A stretch of 64,000 bases of DNA. Source: Melieria omissa. Taxonomy: Eukaryota; Arthropoda; Insecta; Diptera; Ulidiidae. The translations under genes and the position numbers were made by a program. This document shows positions 24,640 to 35,050 of the stretch, one piece after another. The number at the start of each line of letters is the position of its first letter. The stretch's first letter is position 1. The DNA is taken from the NCBI GenBank assembly GCA_963971225.1, contig OZ020269.1:101492905-101556904 (forward strand), given 5' to 3'. The notes under the pieces are model-generated. The model saw nothing but the letters and a program-made list of their open reading frames with translations, was not told the DNA's origin and made no database searches.

Positions 24640-26999
24640 CTTATTTATAGTTGTTACTGTCAATACCTTATTTTTGAAGCACACTTTTAGGCGGTTATTT
24701 ACAAACATTGCACCCACCATAAAATCTCCGCACTTTGGCTTCACTTTTCTTCTTCTGCTTTTCAATTATTATTTTTTTTCCCCCCTATACGAAATTCCAT
24801 TAATTCTCCTCTACCACTCAAATAAGGCCAGTAAGTCTACCCTTCACAGCCCTTTTTCAATTTAAAGCAAATGCCAAAAGTGAAAATTGCCAATTACGCA
24901 GATCCAAGAAGGAAAAATTCAATTTAAAATGTTTTTTTTTCGCTTAGAAAATTCATAATTAACGCAGTTTCATATTACAATATAATCTCGAGGCGATAAT
25001 ACAGGCAATTACAATGCACCATACACAACATTTTTGGCAATTTCACTTCAGCACCGCCGCGTCATTAGCGTCACATACCCATAGAGAGATTTTTGGGGCC
25101 CCTTTTTTCTGCTGAGTTCATTTAAATTGCCAACTCATCTTCATTAATAGCCTAAAGCAGACGAGAGCGTACGAGCGTAAATTTTTGGCAGCTCCATTCC
25201 ACCATGTTTGGCATTCCAATTTTACATGTTTGTAGCGCAATTTTTCAACATTTCCCCGCCTCCTAAAAAATAAACACACACATATAAAACGCGAGCCAAA
25301 TGCAGACACCACCATGAAATTTTCAAGCCCCAAGATTGTGTTTAGAATTTTTTACATTACCCACACTCGGAGCTTTGGTGTGTGTTCCTCTCTACATTAT
25401 GCGTCGATTTCTGTTGAGCTGTCACGCAGATCAAAGCTGCCTTGTACGAGTCGACTGTGGTGAGCACAGGTGAGCAGAGTAGCCATGTTGCTGTTTTTGG
25501 GGGACGGAAACAGTGAAGTGATGTGCTAAGCGGTTTGTTGCTTTGTAGAGGGAAAACAAAGATGTAGAAAGGGGATGAAAGAGTAGAACAGTTGATGTGG
25601 AAATGAAATGAGGTCTTGAGACTGAAAAACTACCATATATAATTAAGTTTCTAGGCAGTTTTCCACTCACATTGAAGTCACAAAATCTTAAAGTAAACAT
25701 TAAATCACTTCAAGTAGCAACTTTGATGCTTCAGAATCGCCGCCCACAACTTTGCAGTGCCGCATCACTTTGAAGAAATGATTTCATTAAGTTGCGTCAT
25801 ACTCGATGATTCTTAAACTAGCGTCAACTGCGCTTCGAGTTCACTTCAAGCAAGAACTCAGACTCATTACGCCGCTATTTACTTTGTATAAAACTCATAA
25901 CCTCAAATTGCGCTCCTTGTGCCAATCAGCGAATCACTTCAAGAACTCAGCCAGTTAGAAGCATCAAAAGCAACAACAGAACGCGTGCCAAAGTCAAACA
26001 ACAAACACACACAAAAATAGAGACACACAAACACACACAAATAGACACACAAACACACACAAGCACACACATACACACCCACACACACATAAATAGAAAG
26101 TCATTAAAACAAAAACGAAGCAACCATAAAGCGTAGAAAATCTGTAGTCAACTGGCACGAAAAAGCAAAGCAAATAAAGTTTTGGTGCTTTGTCTGCGTT
26201 GCTGTTGATTAGCTGCCGCAATGTTGACGACAGCAGGTGTGTCAACCGAAAACCTCCACTCAACACAACTTCTTCTTCGCACACTCTCCACTCTTTGTGA
26301 TTCATTTCAAATTAAGCGTTGACTTGTCTGCTCTCTGTCAGAGCATCGAGCGTCTTTGATGCGCTGGTCTCCCTCAACCCACCACGAAATGACAACAGAC
26401 AAAAGCATTGTTGTAATTACAGTACGGAAATTTGTAATTTTTCCACACCACTAACAAAATGGTAGTTTATTAAAAAATTTGCTTGCTTACTAATTATTGT
26501 CATTAGTTGTGGCAAGTGCCGCTGGCGCATAGACAAACCAACAGCACAGCGCATCGCATCGTTTCGTTCGTTGGACTAAATGATGAAAAGTCACCCAAAA
26601 AATGAAAATCCTCAGGCAACCAGTCAACCATTCAGCCATGTTGATTACTTGCACAGCAAAGTTGAAAGACTGTTGCTTAATTTCAACGCACATTCAACAA
26701 CACCAACAACAATAATAACAACAACAACACCAGCAACAACAGAAGTAACGACAAGCTGAAGCAAAGAAAAAAACATAAACCCATAAGTTGACAAGCAACT
26801 CAAAGTATTAGAGACAAATCGCTTTTGCTTTACGCTTGGCGAGCGTCTCACTTAATTTGACAGTATCTACTTTTAGGCGTAGCGTAAATTTCCAGGAATT
26901 TGTAGCTATTTAGCTATTTTGCCTTTTGAAAATGTTATGTATTGAATTTCGACGATGCAGAAATCATTGACTTGAGGCATATTTTTAGGCGCACAAATT
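24640..26999. other. Unique non-coding DNA with a CA array
   Basis: No gene is supported. A CA-rich tract lies at 26001-26092 and CAA repeats at 26697-26745. TTTTAGGCG motifs occur at 24684-24692, 26871-26879 and 26983-26990. Short frames here (up to 103 codons) follow the repeats. Confidence 0.6.
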
Positions 27000-27105
27000 A
27001 GAATTATTAAGTCAACTGAATGAACTTGAATTCCAAATAGACTTTTCTAACTAGAATGGCATTTTTTTCTAAGGTTGGAGAGGAAGGTGCTAGGAAAATC
27101 TGCTT
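27000..27105. repeat. Direct repeat, copy 1 (partner 27304-27412)
   Basis: AGAATTATTAAGTCAACTGA... through AATGG and GGAAGGTGCTAGGAAAATCT matches 27304-27412 almost perfectly over the first 60 bp, with an insertion in the second copy. The offset is 304 bp. Confidence 0.85.
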
Positions 27106-27140
27106 TGCTCTGTTCAGGTTGGTGATTGCTATTTAATGCG

Positions 27141-27245
27141 AAGGATCAAGGACCTGTGTGAGGTGTTTAAAGACTTAGACGCATTAACATTCAGCAACTT
27201 CTGTTGGATGGTAAAAAGCTTTAACGAAAAAGACGTTCAATGAGG
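27141..27245. repeat. Local repeat with GGAAGGTAAAAAGCTTTGACG, unit 1
   Basis: Shares GGACCTGTGTGAGGTGTTTA, AACATTCAGCAACTTCTGTT and AAAAAGCTTTAACGAAAAAG with 28150-28245 and 28255-28375. Three dispersed units lie within 1.3 kb. Confidence 0.75.
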
Positions 27246-27305
27246 TAGTTTTAGGTGGACGGAAAAAAAGGAGACCAAGTCTCCGGTGGAAGGACCAAGT
27301 TGAAG
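27222..27305. repeat. Dispersed GGAGACC...TCTCC repeat, copy 3
   Basis: GGTGGACGG, GGAGACCAAGTCTCCGGTGG and AAGGACCAAG match the core of the repeat at 19441 and 19885, again with a small palindrome (GGAGACCAAGTCTCC). Confidence 0.6.
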
Positions 27306-27412
27306 AATTATTAAGTCAACTGAATGAACTTGAATTCCAAATAGACTTTTCTAACTAGAATGGAATTTTTTCTAAAGTTTTGTTTGATGGTGGAAAGGAA
27401 GGTGCTGGGAAA
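27304..27412. repeat. Direct repeat, copy 2
   Basis: Partner of 27000-27105. Confidence 0.85.
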
Positions 27413-27544
27413 ATCTACGGGAGTCGAGCACCACCTGTCCGAGGCCCTGTGTCCAGTGTTGAAATATTGTGTCACGTCCCTTTATCTTACTGGAGGAGTT
27501 CGTATCCTCCGATGCTATCCAGGAACTCCTTTATTTTCCTTAGA

Positions 27545-27830
27545 TCAAATTAAGGCAGATCCTTTGTCTTCACCAGTTCCCTTCCCATGAGACATTACGT
27601 TATGATGTGTACAGAAGTCTCCTCGTCTTCCATACAAAATCTGCATAGTTCGTTGTCTGTGTCCCAGTCGCGCTCTATGCATATTTAACAGACAGTCTTC
27701 GCTTAGGATCCCCATTATTAATCTAAACTCTGCTCGGCTTAGCTCCAAGAGGTAATTAGATTTCTTTGCAGAGTCAACTGGAAAGAAAAGCTTGGAACAG
27801 CGTTGTTCCACTGTGTTCGACCATTTGTGG
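27545..27830 (-). pseudogene. 3' fragment of a non-LTR retrotransposon ORF2
   Basis: The minus strand reads L-S-R-A-E-F-R-L-I-M-G-I-L-S-E-D-C-L-L-N-M-H-R-A-R-L-G. This matches the segment downstream of RNase H in I/LOA/R1-like ORF2s (LxRxxLRxxxGxLTGHCxLxxHxxRLG). A frameshift then leads to cysteine-containing sequence where the CX2C...HX4C knuckle is expected. There is no RT or RNase H core here. Confidence 0.55.
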
Positions 27831-28149
27831 TTAGCTCCATCTAGAAATTCCTGTTCTACACAATGTCTGTAATGAGTCTTGCTAAAACTTATGATTGGTT
27901 CAGGTCCGTAGGGTTTAACCCTTTCAGGACTACTGGGATAATACGTCCAAGCAAGTTTTGATTGACCCTCAAAAAAATTATTAAAATCTTACGACTCACG
28001 CAAAATATTTTTTCGATTTCGGTGTTTCTGCATAAAAGGATGATTTCAGAGTTTGTGAGCATCCAATATAATTTTCTGACCCCAACTTTCATAGCAAGAG
28101 AATATTTCTTCTGAGAGTATTTTGAATTGCAAAATTAAACACCGTCTCG

Positions 28150-28375
28150 AAAAGGTTAAAGACTTGGACGTACTTACATTCAGTGACTTCTGTTGGAAGG
28201 TAAAAAGCTTTGACGAAAAAGACTTTCCACGAATTTGCAGCCCTTAGTGACAACTATCGAATGCGAAGAAACTAGGACCTGTCTGCGGTGTTTCAAGACA
28301 TGGACGTATCAACATTCAGTGGCTTCTGTTGGAAGGTAAAAAGCTTTGACAAAAAAGATGATCAACGGCAGTTGT
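28150..28375. repeat. Local repeat units 2 and 3
   Basis: Two adjacent copies (28150-28245, 28255-28375) of the unit seen at 27141-27245. Both keep CTTCTGTTGGAAGGTAAAAA and GCTTTGAC.AAAAAGA. I do not recognise the family. Confidence 0.75.
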
Positions 28376-28544
28376 AAGTGAACGGTGGAAGAATGAAGTG
28401 TGTCCTTAACAGTATTCCACTACATACAACCGTGGCACAAAATTAGAAATAGTTGTCTGTTCATAATAAAATTTTGTATGCTAGTCAATCATGGTTTGCT
28501 GAATCGAAATCTTGATTTTCTTTTTCTTAAACTGTTGTAGTTTC

Positions 28545-28872
28545 GCAAATTTGTTTCCTTGTTCACTTCTCTCGGGAGCATAGGGCCTCCACAAGACATT
28601 GCGATTGTGTTTGTCTTCTGCCAGTGTAGGTGATTGGCCTGTCGCAGGTAGTCGTAAGTGATGGTTCTGCCATCTATCGCCGCTTAGGAACGTTGCCTTC
28701 AACGTTACCGCTTATAGCGCCATCTTTTGTGTAAAAGAGGAGACAACAGGATGGTTGGGATCTTCGCTAAGATCGGTTTGGTGCGCTGTTTTTCGCTAAA
28801 GTAGATGTCGAACCCACGACCTCTGGGATGATAGGCTAATGCACTCACACTAGGCTTCGAGGCTGCTTTGGC
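28545..28872 (-). mobile_element. tRNA-derived SINE family B, minus strand
   Basis: Read on the minus strand: a tRNA-like head (GCCTCGAAGCCTAGTGTGAG with a B-box-like GTGGGTTCGACATC), then CGCACCAAACCGATCTTAGC, the ATGGCGCTATAAGCGG block, and the 3' end CCCTATGCTCCCGAGAGAAG plus A-rich tail. It aligns from end to end with 55517-55860. Non-coding. Confidence 0.75.
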
Positions 28873-29193
28873 AATGTCTGAGACTTAAATTTACAATTTT
28901 CATCATATTTGGTAAACTATAGCAACAAATGTCTGGTCTAAATTTTTCTGATTTTACATTTAAACAGCTACGTCAACGTGAACAATGGGAATAAGTAATT
29001 AAATAATGCTTTGCACTGATTTTTTTGAGTTTTCTTAGTGAGAGTTTTGACTTTCATTTTTTTTCAAAATTGTTACATTTTGAGACAATAAGTTTTTTGA
29101 ATTTTTCTGCGGAACGAATCACTAGTCACTGGCGTCCTACAGTTTTTTGGCTTTGACCAACTGGAGAATGTGCACTGAAAGCAGAGGTCCTTA

Positions 29194-29324
29194 CAATGGC
29201 ACACACGGGATTTCATTAGGTGGCGGTTTCGCGTACTACTTTTGAGCCAAATATCATTCTAAGCCATATTTTGTACCAGCATTTTTGGTGTTTTGGGGGG
29301 CTTGAACCCCAGTGTGCGCCACTG
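29194..29324. mobile_element. MITE of the CAGTGGCG family
   Basis: The left end CAATGGCACACACGGG and right end CCCCAGTGTGCGCCACTG are imperfect inverted repeats. The right half (TAAGCCATATTTTGTACCAG) matches the element at 57541-57667 (GAAGCCATATTTTGCACCAG). It has no coding capacity. The superfamily is uncertain; CAGTG termini would fit hAT-like or similar elements. Confidence 0.6.
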
Positions 29325-29451
29325 GATCCTTAACAAGTGAACAGCCCGCTGCAAAAGTCCTCTTCATAAGTCTCTACTTTGCATGCGCCTTTTTCAGTTG
29401 ATCACACTAAGAGATGATAGAAAATCTTCAGCTTGATTCTTTTACCGAAGA

Positions 29452-29515
29452 CACGGCCTTCCCCCTTTACCGTCGACCTCCAACTTACGCATTGAAGACC
29501 TACTTCGCCTCGAGT
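29452..29515 (-). repeat. Dispersed GGTCGACGG repeat, minus strand
   Basis: The reverse complement reads GTTGGAGGTCGACGGTAAAG, matching the left part of the dispersed repeat at 19441 (GTTGGGGGTCGACGGCGAAA) and 53785. Confidence 0.5.
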
Positions 29516-29540
29516 TTCATCGTCCATAGGAAAAACATGG

Positions 29541-29562
29541 CCAAGCTATAAGCAGAGGAGAT
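29541..29562. repeat. Target-site duplication of the LOA-type element, left
   Basis: CCAAGCTATAAGCAGAGGAG continuing AT. The last 12 bp (AGCAGAGGAGAT, 29551-29562) match 35039-35050 exactly; with a 4-bp indel the match extends to CCAAGC. Confidence 0.7.
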
Positions 29563-29640
29563 GGTAGGTAGGTAGGTAGTGGTGGCAGCTCTCATATGAG
29601 AGCTCACTTAGGCCTTAGGATCTCTAACCCCTTTTTGTTG

Positions 29641-32600
29641 TTAAGATGTCTCGAACCAGCCCGAACCGGTGATGAAGCGTATTAGGCCCTTGGCGTCAAC
29701 CTCCGATAAGTCCGCGAGGGTGGCTGTATGGTAAAACCCTAGATGTTTTTTCCGTTTCCTGCAAAGAGCGGGACAAGTACAAAGAAGGTGGAGAATTGTT
29801 TCTTCCTCCTCTATGTCTCTGCAGCTTCTGCAGAAGTCGTTGGCCAGGTGGCCCAGTCCTAATCTGGTAGCGTAGCTGCCAAGGATACAGTGACCAGTGA
29901 TGACACCGACAACAACCCTGATCGTGCCCCTATTGAGGTTTAGCAGACTTTTGGTGCGCTTCCAGTCCAGCTTTGGCCAGATCTGTTGCGCTGTCTTGCC
30001 TGTCTCCGAGGTTGCCCATGCATTGTTAGCGGTTTTTGTCATCGCTTCCTCTATCACCAGCTTGCAGATACTCAATGGAATACCTAAGCCGGCTAGTTCT
30101 GAGGATAGCTCCTTGGTCGTTCCTTGTCTAGCCAGTTCGTCTGCCCTGCAGTTCCCCGGGATATCTCTGTGACCAGGCACCCATATGAGGTGGATTTTAA
30201 GCTGCTCTGCCATCTCATCAAGAGATTTGCGGCAGCCGATCACTGTTTTTGATGTCAGAACATGAGACCCTAGGGCCCTGATAGCCGCTCGGCTGTCAGA
30301 GAGAATGCTAATATCTCGCCTAGAGACACTGCCCTCTTTGATCCAATTCAGGGCAGCTTCAATGGCTGAAACCTCTGCTTGGAACACGCTACAGTGGTCC
30401 GGCAGTCTAAAGGAGTAATTTATACTAAGTGAGTCTGAGAAGACGCCTCCACCCACAGCTCCGTTTAACTTGGAGCCGTCGGTGTAGATCTGGTATGAGT
30501 TCCCTATTAGGGATGCTGAGCTTTCCTCCCAGTTGTTCCTATCTGGAATGGTGCTAGTGAACTTTTTGTTAAAAAGGAATTGGGGTGGTGAAGAATCCAG
30601 TTCCTCGAACTCCTTTAAGAGAGTACATATCCTGGCATGTCCCCTGTTAGACTCCGACCATTGGCCGGTAGCCCGTAGTCTATGGCTTGTTATTGCCGCT
30701 AATTTCCTACAGTGTAGGTCTAGCGGAATAAGGTGAAGCCGGGCTTCTAAAGCTGAAGTTGGCGTTGTTCTAAGAGCGCCCGTGATGATGACGCAGGCTG
30801 CCCTTTGAACTTTCCGAAGGTGTTGGAGGAGCAGTGTTTTTTCCAAAGCGTTCCACCATATCAGGCATCCATAGGTTAAGATGGGACGTACGACAGCTGT
30901 GTAAACCCAGTGCGTCATGTTTGGCTTCAAACCCCAGGTTTTCCCCAGTGCCTTTTTGCAGGTGTATAAGGCAATCGTTGCCTTTTTGACCCTATTGAGG
31001 ATTTTCGGTTTCCAGCTCAATCTCTTGTCAAAAATGATTCCAAGGAATTGTGCCTCATTCTTGAAAGGGATCTCCGTGTTGTTTAATGCTAGAGGAGGTA
31101 TGGGTGGGGGTTTGTACTTCCTCGTGAAGAGGACAACCTCTGTCTTCCCAGGGTTGATTCCTAATCCTCGACTAGTAACCCAGCCGTTGACCTTGTTTAG
31201 CAATACCTGCATTAGATCTCTGATCGAGTTGAGAAACTTGCCCGAGACAGTGAGAACTATATCGCCTGCATACGCCATCACTTGTCCGCAACCCCCTCCC
31301 AGGGACTGGAGCAGTTCGTTAACTACCAGGTTCCAAAGGAGGGGGAGAGGACTCCGCCCTGGGGAGTGCCCCCGCTCACCCCTCTCGAGGTAGAAGAGTC
31401 GCCCAGTTCAGCGCAGATAATTCTGCTCTGCAGAAGATTATCCACCCAGTTCACCAGGCTACTCTCCACACCAAGCCTGGCGAGCGCGCCCGTGACGGCT
31501 GTAAGCTCGACGTTATTAAAAGCCCCCTCTATGTCCAGGAAAGTTGCTAAGGTGTATTCTTTGTGTTCGAGTGATTTCTCGATCGTGTGGGTCAATGAAT
31601 GTAGAGCTATATCTACAGATTTACCCTTAATGTAGGCATGCTGACTGTTTGAAATCAGATCCTGCCTAATCGTTTGTCGTAAGTGCAGATCCAGCAGTCT
31701 TTCTAATGTTTTTAAAAGAAATGAAGAAAGGCTTATGGGTCTGTAATCCTTAGGGCTAGTGTGAGAACTTTTGCCCGCTTTGGGGATGAAAACCACCCGT
31801 ACTTTGCGCCAGTGCTCTGGAATGTAGTTTAAGCTAATACTGGCTGAGAATATTGAATTGAGGAGTGTTAGGATTAACGGTCCGGCATGTTGGAGTTGTG
31901 CTGGGAATATGCCATCTGGTCCTGGTGATTTAAACGGGTGTAAACCGGCAATTGCCCATTTAATTTTTTCAATCGATACAATACTGTTTATAGAGGCAAC
32001 ACAGTTAGTGCTGGCCTGAGTTCCTAGCAGCCTGTCGTGTTAGCTGATCGGAAAGTGGGTATTTGTAAGAAGTGCAAGTGCTTCACCTTCTGATGATGTC
32101 CAAGAACCATCGGGGTTTTGTAAGGCACTTGGAATAAAGGAGGAAGAGGCAAGTAGATTCCTGAGTCTAGCAGTCTCGGAGACACTTTCAATATTACCGC
32201 AGAAATCGCTCCAAGAGCTTCTCTTGGCCTCTCTGAGGCTTTTCTTATAGGACCTGAGGGATTCTTTATAAAAATCCCAGTCTTCTTCTGTTTTTGTCCT
32301 CCTTGCTCTATTAAAAAGAGTCCTAGAGTGTTTCCTAAGCTCACTAAGATCATGGTTCCACCATGGGGGTTTGTATTTCCGTCTGGGCATGTACTTAAGG
32401 CAGGCGAGGTCCTGAGCCTTAGAAAATGCTAGAGTTAGTTGATTAACAGCCGATTCTAGCATCGTTTGGGTGTCTATTTCAGAGATTTGAATCGTTTTGA
32501 TGTGCCTATCCACCGTGCGGGTAAATAACTCCCAATTTGTTTTCCTGGGGTTGTTTACTAGTTTGACCCTCCGGGGGTCGCTGTCAAGAGTGAACTCTAT

Positions 32601-33241
32601 ATACCTATGGTCGGAAAAAGAGTGTTCGTTAGAGACCCTCCAGTTTCTAACCCTATCGGCTATGTTCACAGAAGCAAGGGTGAGGTCTAGACTTCCTCCC
32701 TATTCCTGGTTATAAAAGTGGGAGTGCGCCCTATATTGCACACAAGAAGGTTTGTGGTAGAAATGTAATCAAAAAGTGACTCACCTCTTTCGTTGATATC
32801 TGTGCTCCCCCAGATACAGTGGTGAGCGTTCGCGTCGCATCCAATCACGAGAACGGTGTTGGACTTTGCGGCTTCAGTGACCAGATTCCTGACCGGATCC
32901 GGCGGTGGAGGCTCTGGATGGTCATGAGCCATGTAGCTGGACGCGATCCAGTGGCATCTCCCCTTAATTGTTAGGGAGATGGAGACCAAATCGTCGTTGC
33001 TGAAATTAGGGAGCAGATACGCATTTAGTCATTTCTTCACAAGGATAGAGGATCTTGGTCTACCTGTGCTATTAGCATGGACCAGCCTGTAGTTTGTCGC
33101 TCCCAATCCAGAAACCTTGTTGGCTACTAGCCATGGTTCTTGGACGAGAGCGATGTCGTCCCCGCCTTTAGAAAGGCGGAGGAGTAGTGCAGCCGAAGCT
33201 GCTTTAGAGTGGTGGAGATTTATCTGAACTACTCGGACCAT
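29641..33241 (-). pseudogene. LOA-type ORF2: endonuclease, RT and RNase H, disabled
   Basis: The start is the ATG at 33241, overlapping the end of ORF1. The endonuclease keeps Q-I-N-L-H-H-S, V-Q-E-P-W, the D-A-N block and S-D-H-R-Y (near 32603). RT shows P-K-D-Y-R-P-I-S, F-L-D-I-E-G-A-F and G-T-P-Q-G-G. RNase H follows with Y-T-D-G-S, Q-A-E-V, L-S-D-S and V-P-G-H...A-D-E-L-A, that is all D-E-D-D-type residues. A CX2C...HX4C knuckle ends the protein. Lesions: TGA at 33029-33031, a 1-bp deletion near 32690, TAA at 32040-32042, a 1-bp deletion in a C run near 31341-31346, and codon 31264-31266 changing YADD to YAGD. It acted as the retrotransposition enzyme; this copy is dead. The family assignment is firm, the clade slightly less so. 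Confidence 0.92.
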
Positions 33242-34679
33242 TGTCTGTTTCGCTCATTTCCACCTCCACCACAGTAGCGTCGAGGTCCTCGTCGGGTTCG
33301 GCGACAAGCTCGGATTCCCTCCAGAAATTCCCGAAACCCGTGGCCATCTCCGATCCCGAGGAGATTGATTCCGCCCGTGATAGGCGACGTAACGGCTTCG
33401 AGGAAGACGGCTGGTTATCTTTCGCCTCGTCTGCCAGGGTAGTCGTCTCGGCTGGCAGCCCCTGCGGGCCACTTTCACCGGGGTCTGTTGTGGCCGGCTG
33501 CCCTTGTTGGCCGCCTTCGCCAGAGTCCGTCAAGGCTGGCAGTCCCTGAGGGCCACCTTCGCCGGTTTCGGTCTGTTCGTCCTTTCTGTACACCCTCAGT
33601 GTGATATGTCCAAAACCGAAAGCCACGACACCATTGGACCTTGATAGGTGCTCAAGGGACTCCTTGTTCACAATAATAGTGGCACAACGAGACCCCTTGA
33701 GCTCCTCCAATTTGGCAATTTTCCAATTGTGCGTGGGTATCTTCGGGTTCGACAATTGGAGTGTCTCGAGGACCCTTGCCGGATCCGTGGGTTTTAGTGG
33801 GATCCAGGCTCTGGTCCTTGGTCTGCTGGGGATCGATTCCCTATGTACTACCTCAAGTTTAGCACCCGGCCAGATCTCACCCGTCCTGGCTAAGGCCATG
33901 CAGAAGATATCCAGGGCCCTCTTGTCTGCACACGCAACCAGCTTAACGTGGCCTTGATGCCAGCCGCACATCTGGTATTGTGGCACCGGGCCCGGATTCT
34001 CCCTTATGACGTCCAGGAAGATGTCGGCGAGGAAATCTTCCACCAGCTTCCAGTTTGCGGGAGTGATACTTCCGTCAGGGTCGGAGCGGTCAACGACCGC
34101 CACCACAAGACTGTGCTTTAACACGTCGCTGTAGGTGGTAGCCGTTCTATGCGAGCTGCGCACCTTTTTGGCAGTCGGGGCCTCTTCCTCTGTAGAACGC
34201 TGCCTTTTGGCGGCGGTCTCAGTGGTCGGTGCCCCGTCGAGCTCCGCTAACCTAGCGGTAGCCCAGGTAAAGGACTCATTCTCTTTCTGAGTCCTGCGGT
34301 TCTCTGGGATACATTGTATCCGTTCGAGTACTCGCTTGGCACTCTGGCGCTCTCTGTAGCGGACTTTTGAGTCCTTTATGTGTCGAGTGCTTGCTGCTAC
34401 CAGAGCTTCGCCATGTTTGTTGCTGTTGCTGGACGGAGGTCCGGCTTTGGCAACCACAACGTTGCTGAGGTTAGCTGCAGCACCTATGTTTGCATTTTTT
34501 GCTACGGAGGCAGAGCCTTGGCCTGAGATCTTCTGATCAACCAAGGATGCTCCTTTTTTGGCGGTGGGCGCTGGCTTGTCTGCTTCACCCATCCCCGGCT
34601 TTTTAAGAGGGCCGGCCTCTGGTCCAGTCAGTGTTTGTGCGTTTGTTTTTGTTTTTGTATTTTTTGTTGTATAGTCCAT
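33204..34679 (-). CDS. LOA-type retrotransposon ORF1 protein (DUF4780-like)
   Basis: An uninterrupted 491-codon frame begins at the ATG at 34679 and overlaps ORF2 by 38 bp. Residues 1-175 are low in complexity and rich in Lys and Ala, with a basic K-K-V-R-S-S-H-R stretch near 171-178 that could bind RNA or act as a nuclear signal. Residues about 183-366 look like the DUF4780 domain of insect retrotransposon ORF1 proteins (V-V-D-R-S-D near 196, W-K-L-V-E-D near 210, W-H-Q-G-H near 240). Three degenerate 14-residue G-E-G-G-P-Q-G-L-P repeats span about 373-411 and an acidic tail follows. No CCHC knuckle is visible. ORF1 proteins of non-LTR elements coat the transcript and chaperone reverse transcription. 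It is intact while ORF2 is broken, which may simply reflect a recent insertion. Confidence 0.85.
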   Translation of the reverse strand: MDYTTKNTKTKTNAQTLTGPEAGPLKKPGMGEADKPAPTAKKGASLVDQKISGQGSASVAKNANIGAAANLSNVVVAKAGPPSSNSNKHGEALVAASTRHIKDSKVRYRERQSAKRVLERIQCIPENRRTQKENESFTWATARLAELDGAPTTETAAKRQRSTEEEAPTAKKVRSSHRTATTYSDVLKHSLVVAVVDRSDPDGSITPANWKLVEDFLADIFLDVIRENPGPVPQYQMCGWHQGHVKLVACADKRALDIFCMALARTGEIWPGAKLEVVHRESIPSRPRTRAWIPLKPTDPARVLETLQLSNPKIPTHNWKIAKLEELKGSRCATIIVNKESLEHLSRSNGVVAFGFGHITLRVYRKDEQTETGEGGPQGLPALTDSGEGGQQGQPATTDPGESGPQGLPAETTTLADEAKDNQPSSSKPLRRLSRAESISSGSEMATGFGNFWRESELVAEPDEDLDATVVEVEMSETDNGPSSSDKSPPL

Positions 34680-35032
34680 AATTGTGTCCCACGAGTGGCG
34701 GAGAAGGGGTGGTCCACCTGTGCAGAGATCCGCAGTGCACAGGTAAGGCTAATAATCCGGAGGGCGCCAGGTATCCGGATACTCCGTTCGAGACTGGGCT
34801 ATTTGAAAGGGCCCCCAGCCAGGCTGACCATCGGCACGGGTCGTATGACACCTTGGTCCGGCCCTTACCCCGATCCTATGGAAGGAGCATCAACCTAACC
34901 TACCAACCGCACTATTGAGGAGTGGGGTCAGTGGACGAAGCTCACTCCCTTAGCTGGCTATCACCAAGGTGAACTGTTTAGCCATTACCGGCCGGCACCC
35001 ACGTGGAGGGTTTGGAGGAGGATTTTTGCCAG
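34680..35032 (-). promoter_or_regulatory. 5' UTR of the LOA-type element
   Basis: About 350 bp of GC-richer sequence upstream of ORF1 ends at the target-site duplication. Non-LTR elements carry an internal promoter in this region, so it is the expected promoter, but I see no specific initiator that I can name. Confidence 0.5.
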
Positions 35033-35038
35033 CCAAGC

Positions 35039-35050
35039 AGCAGAGGAGAT
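35039..35050. repeat. Target-site duplication of the LOA-type element, right
   Basis: AGCAGAGGAGAT, identical to 29551-29562. CCAAGC at 35033-35038 also parallels the left flank. Confidence 0.7.

Larger units (their letters stand above)
29563..35032 (-). mobile_element. Near full-length LOA-clade non-LTR retrotransposon
   Basis: A 5.47 kb element lies on the minus strand: about 350 bp 5' UTR (34680-35032), ORF1 (33204-34679), ORF2 (29641-33241, overlapping ORF1 by 38 bp), a short 3' UTR and a CTAC-repeat tail (29563-29582). It is framed by a 12- to 18-bp target-site duplication. The ORF2 order apurinic endonuclease, reverse transcriptase, RNase H, cysteine/histidine knuckle, together with a DUF4780-like ORF1, is typical of the LOA clade. 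It transposes by target-primed reverse transcription. This copy cannot be autonomous because ORF2 carries two stops, two 1-bp deletions and a changed RT active site. It is probably the youngest retroelement here; older relatives lie at 18220-18780. Confidence 0.9.
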
